A stretch of 64,000 nt of DNA from Pseudomonas chlororaphis subsp. piscium (lineage in GTDB: Bacteria; Pseudomonadota; Gammaproteobacteria; Pseudomonadales; Pseudomonadaceae): assembly GCF_003850345.1 (NCBI RefSeq), contig NZ_CP027707.1, forward strand, positions 2,418,001 to 2,482,000, read 5' to 3'. Positions 29,469 through 37,409 of this stretch are shown piece after piece. Positions within the stretch are counted from its first letter, which is position 1. Each line of letters starts with the position of its first letter. Both the position numbers and the translations under genes were made by a program. The notes below the pieces were generated by a model. The model was not told the origin of the DNA. It saw only the letters and a list, made by a program, of their open reading frames with translations, and searched no databases.

Positions 29469-29888
29469 ATGAGCACGCCCGAGTTACCCGAAGGTTATGC
29501 CCCCTTGTCCCGCAGCAGCCCGCTGCTGGAGCTGATCGGCCCGGTGTATTGCCGTGGCAGCGGCCTGCAGCTGGAGATCGGCCTGCGTGCCGACAGCCGT
29601 CACGCCAACGGGCGTGGCACCGTGCACGGCGGCATCCTCGCCACCCTGGCCGATATCGGCATGGGCTACGCCATGGCCTTCGCCAGCGACCCACCGCTGC
29701 CGCTGATCACCGCCAGCATGCACCTGGACTACCTCGGCGCGGTGCAGGTCGGCGAGTGGATCGACGTGCGCCTGGAGCATTCCAAGCGCGGCCGGCAGAT
29801 GGCCTTTGCCACCGTCACCCTGCAGGTCGGCGAGCGGGTGGTGGCCAGGGCCAACGCGGTGTTCGCGGTGCCGGCGCAGGGTGGTTGA
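29469..29888 (+). CDS. PaaI-family hotdog-fold thioesterase
   Basis: 139 residues of the PaaI / YbgC-like acyl-CoA thioesterase group. The catalytic loop reads TVHGGILATLADIGMGYA, with the HGG and the acidic residue downstream typical of the family. The second half (MHLDYLGAVQVGEWIDVRLE) forms the long beta sheet. It hydrolyses an acyl- or aryl-CoA of unknown identity. ATG 29469 is preceded by GGAGACCC; the frame is open further upstream but without a good start. Convergent with rtcR, ending 25 bases from the rtcR stop. Confidence 0.85.
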   Translation: MSTPELPEGYAPLSRSSPLLELIGPVYCRGSGLQLEIGLRADSRHANGRGTVHGGILATLADIGMGYAMAFASDPPLPLITASMHLDYLGAVQVGEWIDVRLEHSKRGRQMAFATVTLQVGERVVARANAVFAVPAQGG

Positions 29889-29913
29889 GAGCAGGGTGTT
29901 GCGGCGGCGCGGC

Positions 29914-31521
<1,608 letters not shown>

Positions 31522-31573
31522 TTTTATACCTGAAGATAAAAGGCGATAAACAAAGATATAAAATTATCAGCGG

Positions 31574-31596
31574 CTTTGTCTCGAAGACTCGCAAAG
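31574..31596. promoter_or_regulatory. Candidate RtcR upstream activating site
   Basis: CTTTG..CAAAG arms enclosing GTCT-CGA-AGAC: two nested imperfect symmetries about 85 bases upstream of the -24 element. This is a usual distance for an enhancer-binding protein. The binding consensus of RtcR in Pseudomonas is not known to me, so this is position and symmetry only. Confidence 0.4.
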
Positions 31597-31626
31597 GAAA
31601 AATGATTTAAAAATAAAAACGTTATA

Positions 31627-31639
31627 AATCAATTTGTTA
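31627..31639 (+). promoter_or_regulatory. IHF site between enhancer and sigma-54 promoter
   Basis: AATCAATTTGTTA fits the IHF consensus WATCAANNNNTTR at every position. It sits in an AT-rich stretch about 30 bases upstream of the -24 element, where a DNA bend would bring bound RtcR to the polymerase. Confidence 0.7.
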
Positions 31640-31666
31640 AAAAATAATTCACAGGAAAAAATAAAA

Positions 31667-31683
31667 CTGGCACAGCGGCTGCA
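31667..31683 (+). promoter_or_regulatory. Sigma-54 (-24/-12) promoter of the rsr-rtcBA operon
   Basis: CTGGCACAGCGGCTGCA. The GG (31669-31670) and GC (31681-31682) are separated by exactly ten bases. The -24 half is a full TGGCAC, and the -12 half is CTGC in place of TTGC. Transcription should begin near 31694, about 32 bases before the rsr start codon. Confidence 0.85.
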
Positions 31684-31725
31684 ATCTCTCTGGCAACGAA
31701 CAAGACAACAGAGCGAGACGCCAAG

Positions 31726-33276
31726 ATGGCCAACTTCCAGCTGTTCAACACCCAACAGGCAAAAGCGCCAGCGAGCGACACCCTGAACGCTGCCCAGGCC
31801 CCGGCCTATGCCTACAACGCCAAGCACCGCCTGGCCCAACTGGCGGTGACCGGTTGCCTGAACTCGACCTTCTACACCTCGCCTGAAGGTCAGCTGGAAG
31901 CGGTGCTGCAACTGGTGAGCGAAGTCGACAGCCGTTTCGTCGCCCAGGCCGCGCGTTACGCTCGGCAACAGGGTCATATGAAAGACATGCCGGCCTTGCT
32001 GCTGGCGGCGCTGACCGCGCAACGCTCGGCCCTGGTGCCGGAGCTGTTTGCCCAGGTGGTGGACAACGGCAAGATGCTGCGCAACTTCGTGCAGATCCTG
32101 CGCAGCGGGGCGACCGGGCGTAAATCCCTGGGGTCGCAGCCCAAGCGCCTGGTGCAGAACTGGTTGAACAGCGCCACCGAGCGCCAGCTGTTGCAGGCTT
32201 CGGTGGGCAACCAGCCGTCGCTGGCGGACGTGGTCAAGATGGTTCACCCCAAGCCAAGCGAGGCCTGGCGCGCAGCCTTCTTCGCCTGGTTGATCGGCAA
32301 GCCGGTGGATGTGCAGGCGCTGCCTGAGCTGACCCGCGCCTTGCTGGCCTTTCGCAGCGGTGCGACCACGGCTGTGCCGCAGGTGCCGTTCCAGTTGCTT
32401 GGCAACGAAACCCTGAGCCGCGAGCAATGGGCCGAACAGGCGCACAATATGGGTTGGCAGGGGTTGCGCATGAACCTCAACACCCTGGCCCGCCATGGCG
32501 CGTTCCAGGTGCCGGGTTGCACCGAGTATGTGGCGGCGCGGCTGGCGGATGCCGCGGAGGTGGCCAAGGCCCGGGTCTACCCGTACCAGTTGCTGGCGGC
32601 CTACCGCATGGCCGGGGACGAGGTGCCGCAGCCGGTGCGCGAGGCGTTGCAGGATGCTCTGGAGCTGTCCCTGGCCAACGTGCCGGCGCTGCAAGGCGCG
32701 GTGGTGGTGTGCCCGGATGTCTCGGGGTCGATGCACAGCCCGGTCACCGGTTATCGCCAGGGCGCCACCACGGCGGTGCGCTGCATCGATGTGGCGGCAC
32801 TGGTGGCTGCCGCGGTGTTGCGCAAGCAGCCGGCGGCGCGGGTCATGCCGTTCGAGGTGGGGGTGGTGGATATTCGCCTCAACCCGCGGGACAGCGTGAT
32901 GAGCAACGCGCAGAAACTGGCGGCCATCGGCGGTGGCGGGACCAACTGCTCGGCGCCCCTGGCACAGTTGGCCAACGCCAAGTGCAAGGTGGACACCCTG
33001 ATCCTGGTCTCGGACAACGAGTCGTGGATCGATGCGCGGCGCCATGGGGCGACTGAAACCCTGCGCCAGTGGGAGCGGATCAAGGCCATCAACCCGCAGG
33101 CGCGGCTGGTGTGCATCGATATGCAACCCGGGGCCACCACCCAGGCACCGGACCGCGAGGACATCCTCAACGTCGGCGGCTTCAGTGACGCGGTGTTCGA
33201 TGTGATCCAGCAGTTCACCGCGGGCAACTACGGTGCACAGCACTGGGTCGAGGCGATCGAGGCGATGGCGCCCTGA
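31726..33276 (+). CDS. rsr: Ro60-like TROVE-domain RNA-binding protein (Rsr)
   Basis: 516 residues. The N-terminal TROVE/HEAT ring (about residues 20-310) opens with FQLFNTQQAKAPASDTLN and has ARYARQQGHMKDMPALLLAA, where Y RNAs and misfolded RNA ends bind in Ro60. The C-terminal von Willebrand A domain has the MIDAS motif DVSGSMHS (about residue 331) and the later T and D positions (GGGGTNCSAP, LVSDNESW). Bacterial Ro proteins bind Y RNAs and hand structured RNA to exonucleases such as PNPase. Here the gene is followed immediately by five Y-RNA-like elements, which makes the pairing direct. First gene after the sigma-54 promoter. Confidence 0.95.
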   Translation: MANFQLFNTQQAKAPASDTLNAAQAPAYAYNAKHRLAQLAVTGCLNSTFYTSPEGQLEAVLQLVSEVDSRFVAQAARYARQQGHMKDMPALLLAALTAQRSALVPELFAQVVDNGKMLRNFVQILRSGATGRKSLGSQPKRLVQNWLNSATERQLLQASVGNQPSLADVVKMVHPKPSEAWRAAFFAWLIGKPVDVQALPELTRALLAFRSGATTAVPQVPFQLLGNETLSREQWAEQAHNMGWQGLRMNLNTLARHGAFQVPGCTEYVAARLADAAEVAKARVYPYQLLAAYRMAGDEVPQPVREALQDALELSLANVPALQGAVVVCPDVSGSMHSPVTGYRQGATTAVRCIDVAALVAAAVLRKQPAARVMPFEVGVVDIRLNPRDSVMSNAQKLAAIGGGGTNCSAPLAQLANAKCKVDTLILVSDNESWIDARRHGATETLRQWERIKAINPQARLVCIDMQPGATTQAPDREDILNVGGFSDAVFDVIQQFTAGNYGAQHWVEAIEAMAP

Positions 33277-33299
33277 TCGGCAAGACATGAGATAAACCC

Positions 33300-33319
33300 T
33301 GCGCCGCTCACCCGGCGCA
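33300..33319 (+). other. Hairpin between rsr and the Y RNA array
   Basis: TGCGCCG and CGGCGCA pair over a 6-nt loop, 24 bases past the rsr stop. A T5 run (33330-33334) follows after 10 bases, too far for a standard terminator. It may be a weak terminator, or it may protect the 3' end of rsr mRNA after processing. Confidence 0.5.
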
Positions 33320-33341
33320 CGCCGAAGAATTTTTGTTCATT

Positions 33342-33399
33342 GGCCCTGAATGCCGCTGTGACTACATCCAAAGACGTCTCAGCAGATCTTGTCAGGGCC
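33342..33399 (+). ncRNA. Y RNA 1 (minimal, no tRNA-like part)
   Basis: The outer stem GGCCCTGA (33342-33349) / TCAGGGCC (33392-33399) is a perfect 8 bp. It is followed by the array's shared internal-loop strand (GAATGCC). The inner stem GCTGTGAC (33355-33362) / GTCTCAGC (33376-33383) has one mismatch. The apical loop is only 13 nt and starts with the shared TACA. The 3' internal-loop strand ends in CTTG, as in the other copies. It resembles the Ro-binding half of a Y RNA without an effector module. Confidence 0.7.
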
Positions 33400-33405
33400 T
33401 GTGAA

Positions 33406-33490
33406 GGCACGAATACCAGTGGCTGTACATCATGGTTATGCCGGTTCGATTCCGGCGATCAGTCACTCCTTTTGTCGTGCCACCTTTTTT
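33406..33490 (+). ncRNA. Y RNA 2 (carries a lone T-arm)
   Basis: Outer stem GGCACGA (33406-33412) / TCGTGCC (33475-33481). The inner stem AGTGGCTG (33418-33425) / CAGTCACT (33460-33467) is 8 bp with one G-U. The internal loop is the shared one (GAATACC opposite CCTTTTG). The apical part starts TACAT and contains a 5-bp T-arm hairpin GCCGG-TTCGATT-CCGGC (33440-33456) but no D-arm or acceptor-like stem. The outer stem is followed by ACC and six T, a plausible intrinsic terminator or 3' end. Confidence 0.75.
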
Positions 33491-33499
33491 GCAGTTTCA

Positions 33500-33635
33500 G
33501 CGACGAATGCTGATGGAACTACATACCAGATTCGTGATGCGGGTTCGAGTCCCGCCGGTGCCTGAAAAGGTGCCGTAGTTCAAAGGTCAGAACACGAGTG
33601 CACTGTTTCATCGACCCTTGTCGTCGCAGGTTTTT
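33500..33635 (+). ncRNA. Y RNA 3, YrlA-like with permuted tRNA mimic
   Basis: Outer stem GCGACGA (33500-33506) / TCGTCGC (33621-33627), then AGG and five T. Inner stem GATGGAAC (33512-33519) / GTTTCATC (33605-33612). Inside, in 5'-3' order: anticodon-stem 3' strand TTCGT (33531-33535), T-arm GCGGG-TTCGAGT-CCCGC (33539-33555), acceptor-like 7-bp stem CGGTGCC/GGTGCCG closed by a 6-nt loop (33556-33575), D-arm with GTTC/GAAC (33578-33593), and anticodon-stem 5' strand ACGAG (33594-33598). This is a tRNA opened at the anticodon loop and closed at the acceptor end, as in bacterial YrlA RNAs. Confidence 0.85.
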
Positions 33636-33653
33636 CTCCCGCCCGAGCGGGAT

Positions 33654-33761
33654 GGCAGCGAATGCCACAGGTACTACATCGTGTCGCGGGTTCGAGCCCC
33701 GCCAGCCGCAAGGCTGTAGCTCAGTCGGTAGAGCGCATGTGCCTGTTCTCTTGTCGTTGCC
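33654..33761 (+). ncRNA. Y RNA 4, YrlA-like with permuted tRNA mimic
   Basis: Outer stem GGCAGCGA (33654-33661) / TCGTTGCC (33754-33761) with one G-U. The inner stem ACAGGTAC (33667-33674) / GTGCCTGT (33739-33746) is 8 bp with one wobble. The T-arm is GCGGG-TTCGAGC-CCCGC (33686-33702). The acceptor-like stem CAGCC-GCAA-GGCTG (33703-33716) is capped by a GNRA tetraloop. The D-arm GCTC/GAGC (33719-33734) has the loop AGTCGGTA, whose GG is as in real tRNAs. The anticodon-like stem is weak. The internal loop (GAATGCC / TCTCTTG) matches the other copies. Confidence 0.85.
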
Positions 33762-33788
33762 CGCGGGCTTGGCCTGCACCGATTGACC

Positions 33789-33903
33789 CGGCGAATGCCG
33801 GTGGAACTACAGGACAGCGTGGTCGCGGGTTCGATTCCCGCCAACCGCAAGGGGCTAGCTCAGTGGCAGAGCGCGCTGCATGTTTCACCTTCACTGGTCG
33901 CCG
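33789..33903 (+). ncRNA. Y RNA 5, YrlA-like with permuted tRNA mimic
   Basis: Outer stem CGGCGA (33789-33794) / TCGCCG (33898-33903). Inner stem GGTGGAAC (33800-33807) / GTTTCACC (33882-33889). Anticodon-like stem CAGCG (33815-33819) / CGCTG (33874-33878). T-arm GCGGG-TTCGATT-CCCGC (33825-33841). A GCAA tetraloop (33847-33850) is closed by CC/GG, with the rest of the acceptor-like stem poorly paired. D-arm GCTC/GAGC (33858-33872). The internal loop is GAATGCC opposite TTCACTGG. It is the last element, 66 bases before the rtcB start codon. Confidence 0.85.
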
Positions 33904-33932
33904 TTTATGCCGGACCACCGGTCACAGAACAA

Positions 33933-33948
33933 GGTCGGATTTTCGACC
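33933..33948 (+). other. Hairpin just upstream of rtcB
   Basis: GGTCG-GATTTT-CGACC, a 5-bp stem 22 bases before the rtcB ATG. It could be a processing landmark separating the Y RNA array from the rtcB message. Confidence 0.4.
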
Positions 33949-33969
33949 ACAGAAAAAAGAGTCAGGAAC

Positions 33970-35196
33970 ATGGAACACAAGACCTACCAACTGCTGGAAG
34001 TCGCCAACGGCAAGCCGATCAAGATGTGGACCGAGGGCGTGCCCGTGGAAAACGAAGCCCGCCAGCAACTGATGAACACCGCGAAGATGCCGTTCATCTT
34101 CAAGCACCTGGCGGTGATGCCGGATGTGCACCTGGGCAAGGGCTCGACCATCGGCAGTGTGATCCCCACCCTGGGCGCGATCATCCCGGCGGCGGTCGGG
34201 GTGGATATCGGTTGCGGCATGATCGCCGCCCGCACTTCGCTGACCGCAGCCGACCTGCCGGATAACCTGCACGGTCTGCGCAGCGCCATCGAACAGGCGG
34301 TGCCCCACGGCCGCACTTCGCCGCGCAGCGGTCGCGACAAGGGCGCCTGGGGCGACGTGCCGCGCCAGGCCGACCACGCCTGGGCGGCCTTGCACCCACG
34401 CTTCAAGGCGATCACCGACAAGTACCCGGCGCTGGCCAACAGCAACAACCGCCAGCACCTGGGCACCCTCGGCGGCGGCAACCACTTCATCGAGGTCTGC
34501 CTGGATGAGGCCAACCGGGTCTGGTTCATGCTCCACAGCGGTTCCCGTGGCGTGGGTAACGCCATCGGCAACCTGTTCATCCACCTGGCCCAGGCGGACA
34601 TGCGCCAGCACATCGCCAACCTGCCAGACCGCGACCTGGCCTACTTCGAGGAAGGCAGCCAGCACTTCGACGATTACGTCGAGGCCGTGGCCTGGGCCCA
34701 GGATTTCGCCCGGCACAACCGTGAACTGATGATGCAACTGGTGATCCAGGCCACCCGCAAGGTGATCAACAAGCCCTTCGACGTGGCGCTGGAGGCGGTG
34801 AACTGCCACCACAACTACGTGCAGAAGGAGCGCCACTTCGGTGAAGAGGTGCTGGTGACCCGCAAGGGCGCGGTGTCGGCGCAGAAGGGCGAGCTGGGGA
34901 TCATCCCGGGATCGATGGGCGCCAAGAGCTTCATCGTTCGCGGGTTGGGCAACGAGGAGGCGTTCTGCTCCTGCAGCCACGGTGCCGGGCGCACCATGAG
35001 CCGCACCAAGGCCAAGAACACCTTCACCCTGGCCGACCAGATCCGCGCCACCGCCCATGTGGAGTGCCGCAAGGACACAGCTGTGATCGATGAAATTCCG
35101 ATGGCCTACAAGGACATCGACCAAGTCATGCACGCCCAGCGCGAGCTGGTGGAAGTGCTGCACACCCTGCGTCAGGTGGTGTGCGTCAAGGGGTAG
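33970..35196 (+). CDS. rtcB: RNA-splicing ligase RtcB
   Basis: 408 residues, the exact length of E. coli RtcB. It joins 2',3'-cyclic phosphate (or 3'-phosphate) and 5'-OH RNA ends using GTP and manganese. Metal ligands are visible in GVDIGCGM (Cys), LGGGNHFIEV, WFMLHSGSRG (His) and VNCHHNY (His). The guanylated histidine is in CSCSHGAGRTMSR. The start MEHKTYQLL is chosen because it begins the family's first strand; the frame is open into Y RNA 5 upstream but the extra residues have no family character. AGGA lies just before the ATG. Confidence 0.95.
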   Translation: MEHKTYQLLEVANGKPIKMWTEGVPVENEARQQLMNTAKMPFIFKHLAVMPDVHLGKGSTIGSVIPTLGAIIPAAVGVDIGCGMIAARTSLTAADLPDNLHGLRSAIEQAVPHGRTSPRSGRDKGAWGDVPRQADHAWAALHPRFKAITDKYPALANSNNRQHLGTLGGGNHFIEVCLDEANRVWFMLHSGSRGVGNAIGNLFIHLAQADMRQHIANLPDRDLAYFEEGSQHFDDYVEAVAWAQDFARHNRELMMQLVIQATRKVINKPFDVALEAVNCHHNYVQKERHFGEEVLVTRKGAVSAQKGELGIIPGSMGAKSFIVRGLGNEEAFCSCSHGAGRTMSRTKAKNTFTLADQIRATAHVECRKDTAVIDEIPMAYKDIDQVMHAQRELVEVLHTLRQVVCVKG

Positions 35197-35200
35197 AACA

Positions 35201-36544
35201 ATGGACGACATGGATGCAGTGATAGCGGCCCCGCCCAGCTGGCATGACCAGCTGAGCGACTACGAAGCCCGCCGCGTGCGGGAGGTGATGGACACCCTGG
35301 ACAGGCACAGCGCCTGGCTGGAACTGAGCCGCTTCGGCAACGGGTTCGTGCGTCAGGCCGCGGTACGCGGCCTGGCCGCACAGCCTTCGGCAGAGGCCCT
35401 GGCCGCCTTGCTGGAGCGCCTCAACGATTGGGTGCCCCAGGTTCGCCAGGAGGCGGCCGCGGCAGTCGAGGCGTATTGGGCGCCGGAGCACGCCGGGCTG
35501 CTGTTGCAGACCCTGGCACCGTTGCTGGCCCTTACCAGCAAGCAGCGGGCCGACCACGGCGCGACCCTGGAGCGGGCCACCGCGGTGTTGCAACTGGCCC
35601 AGGTGCGCGACGAAGTGCAAGGGGCCTTTGGCGATTGCCGGGGCAAGGCCGCGCGCTTTGTCTTCGAGCTGTTGCTCAAGGGTGTCGAGGACCGGCCGGC
35701 GCTGCTGGCCATGGCGTTGCGTCACCCCGAGGTCAGCGTGCGGCAGATGGCGGTGGATGCCTGCGCCGAACTGCCCGACGAGCAGGCGGTGCCTTTGCTG
35801 GAAGAGGTGATGCGCAGCTGTGGCGCCAGTGTGCGGATCAAGGCCCTGCGGCTGTTGCTGCCGTTGCTGGCCGACCCGGGCGCGCATCTGCGCCAGGCCT
35901 TGCTGGACCCTTCGGGAGCCCTGCGTTGCCTGGCCCACTGGGCGGCGCCGCGTTATCGGCTCGACCCGCGGGAGGTATTGCTGGCCCGGCTGCTCGAGCC
36001 GGCACCGCTGAACAAGCGCGAGTGGCTGGGCCTGCTGGGGCTGGCCAAGGAACTGCGGGAGCCACAGGCCGACGCCATGCTGCAACAGGCCCTCGCCTCC
36101 AAGGCGCTGACCGTGCGCCTGCTGGCCCTGCAAGCCCTTGGCGAGCGTGGCCTGGCCCAGCAGCTGGCGGCCCTGGACGATCCGTCGGACAAGGTCTTCG
36201 ACTGCGCCCTCGGCCTGTTGCGCGAGCAGCCCTGGGCGGCGTTCGAGGAGGCTCTGGAGCAGCGTCTGGACCAGCATTGGCATGACCTGCCCAAGGCGCG
36301 GCGCTGGGCCTTGCTGGGGCTCAAGCCGGGCTGGCGCCAGTTGCAATACCTGCTGCATCGCCTGGACCAGGCGGGCAGCGAGGCAGCTTATTGGCGCGAG
36401 ACCCTGGCCCGTTGGTGCGATGCCCGCTACGCGATGTTCGACCCGGTGACCCCCAAGCCACTGCGAGAAGCACTGGCGCAGCGGTTGCAGGCGATGGAGG
36501 AGGCCGGTGAAGTGCCTCGGGGATCGCTCAAGCGCCTGCTGTGA
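35201..36544 (+). CDS. HEAT-repeat protein in the RNA-repair operon
   Basis: 447 residues, almost entirely helical. Degenerate HEAT repeats are visible as GFVRQAAVRGLAAQPSAEAL, RHPEVSVRQMAVDACAELPD, SGASVRIKALRLLLPLL-like units and LTVRLLALQALGERGLAQQL. There is no catalytic motif, signal peptide or membrane segment. It starts four bases after the rtcB stop, so it is co-translated with rtcB, and lies upstream of a nucleotidyltransferase gene. A scaffold or RNA-binding role with the repair enzymes is inferred from context. It is leucine- and alanine-rich, and the codon use is like that of its neighbours. Confidence 0.8.
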   Translation: MDDMDAVIAAPPSWHDQLSDYEARRVREVMDTLDRHSAWLELSRFGNGFVRQAAVRGLAAQPSAEALAALLERLNDWVPQVRQEAAAAVEAYWAPEHAGLLLQTLAPLLALTSKQRADHGATLERATAVLQLAQVRDEVQGAFGDCRGKAARFVFELLLKGVEDRPALLAMALRHPEVSVRQMAVDACAELPDEQAVPLLEEVMRSCGASVRIKALRLLLPLLADPGAHLRQALLDPSGALRCLAHWAAPRYRLDPREVLLARLLEPAPLNKREWLGLLGLAKELREPQADAMLQQALASKALTVRLLALQALGERGLAQQLAALDDPSDKVFDCALGLLREQPWAAFEEALEQRLDQHWHDLPKARRWALLGLKPGWRQLQYLLHRLDQAGSEAAYWRETLARWCDARYAMFDPVTPKPLREALAQRLQAMEEAGEVPRGSLKRLL

Positions 36545-36612
36545 ACGAAGCAAGACGATCAGGCCAGCGTGAGAAGCGGCTGGCGATCGTCGATTGAACA
36601 GGACAAGGAACC

Positions 36613-37401
36613 ATGGAACTGCATGAGCGTCACCCGTTGAGCAGCGCCATGCGCGAACGGGTACTGGAAGAGCTGGCGCGGATCGAGCGCGAGCGCAATG
36701 TGCGGGTGCTGTATGCCTGCGAATCGGGCAGTCGGGCCTGGGGTTTTGCCTCCACCGACAGCGATTACGACGTGCGTTTCGTCTATGTGGAGAAGCCCGA
36801 GTGGTTCATCCAGGTGGACTCCGGGCGGGACGTGATCGAGCGGCCTCTGGATGACGAACTGGACATCAGCGGCTGGGAACTGCGCAAGACCCTGGGGTTG
36901 CTGCGCAAGTCCAACCCGACCCTGCTGGAGTGGCTGGATTCGCCCCTGGTGTATCGCAGCGAGCCGGCGGCAACCGCACGCCTGCGCGAGCTGGCGGAGG
37001 CCTTCTACAGCCCGCCGGCGGCCCGCAATCATTACCTGTCGATGGCCAGGAAGAACTTTCGCGGTTACCTGCAAGGCGACAGTGTGCGGTTCAAGAAGTA
37101 CTTCTACGTGCTCCGGCCGTTGCTGGCGGTGCGCTGGATCGATCAGGGGCGCGGCCGCCCGCCGATGATCTTCGCCGACCTGCTGAGCACCGTCGACCAC
37201 CGGCCACTGCTGGACGAGGTGGATGAGTTGCTGGCCTTGAAACGCAGCGCCGACGAGGCCGCTTACGGGCCGAGGCGCCCGGTGCTGCACGCCTTTATCG
37301 CCGCTGAACTGGAACGCCCGGTGCCCAAGCTGGCGCGCACCCATCAAGACAACGCTTTGCTGGACGACTACTTGCGAGACACTGTCCGGCGTTATGCCTG
37401 A
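36613..37401 (+). CDS. Predicted nucleotidyltransferase of the RNA-repair operon
   Basis: 262 residues. The minimal nucleotidyltransferase motif is intact: CESGSRAWGFASTDSDYDVR, with GS followed by the D-x-D metal ligands (Asp at about 54 and 56). The second half (ARKNFRGYLQGDSVRFKKYF, YVLRPLLAVRWI) matches the COG3541-type predicted nucleotidyltransferases often seen with RtcB. It may add nucleotides to RNA or protein ends, or act on a broken tRNA before ligation. Its substrate is not known. ATG preceded by ACAAGGAACC. It lies 68 bases after the HEAT gene and eight bases before rtcA. Confidence 0.85.
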   Translation: MELHERHPLSSAMRERVLEELARIERERNVRVLYACESGSRAWGFASTDSDYDVRFVYVEKPEWFIQVDSGRDVIERPLDDELDISGWELRKTLGLLRKSNPTLLEWLDSPLVYRSEPAATARLRELAEAFYSPPAARNHYLSMARKNFRGYLQGDSVRFKKYFYVLRPLLAVRWIDQGRGRPPMIFADLLSTVDHRPLLDEVDELLALKRSADEAAYGPRRPVLHAFIAAELERPVPKLARTHQDNALLDDYLRDTVRRYA

Positions 37402-37409
37402 GGAATGTA

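Noticed and set aside
33406..33903. Ordinary tRNA genes (several T-arms and D-arms are visible)
   Set aside because: In each copy the T-arm precedes the D-arm, the acceptor strands are joined by a short loop, and there is no 3' CCA end or intact anticodon loop. They fit permuted YrlA-type modules, not tRNA genes.
33598..33969. Open reading frames running through the Y RNA array and an upstream extension of RtcB
   Set aside because: Their translations follow the tRNA-like DNA and have no protein features; RtcB of normal length starts at 33970.
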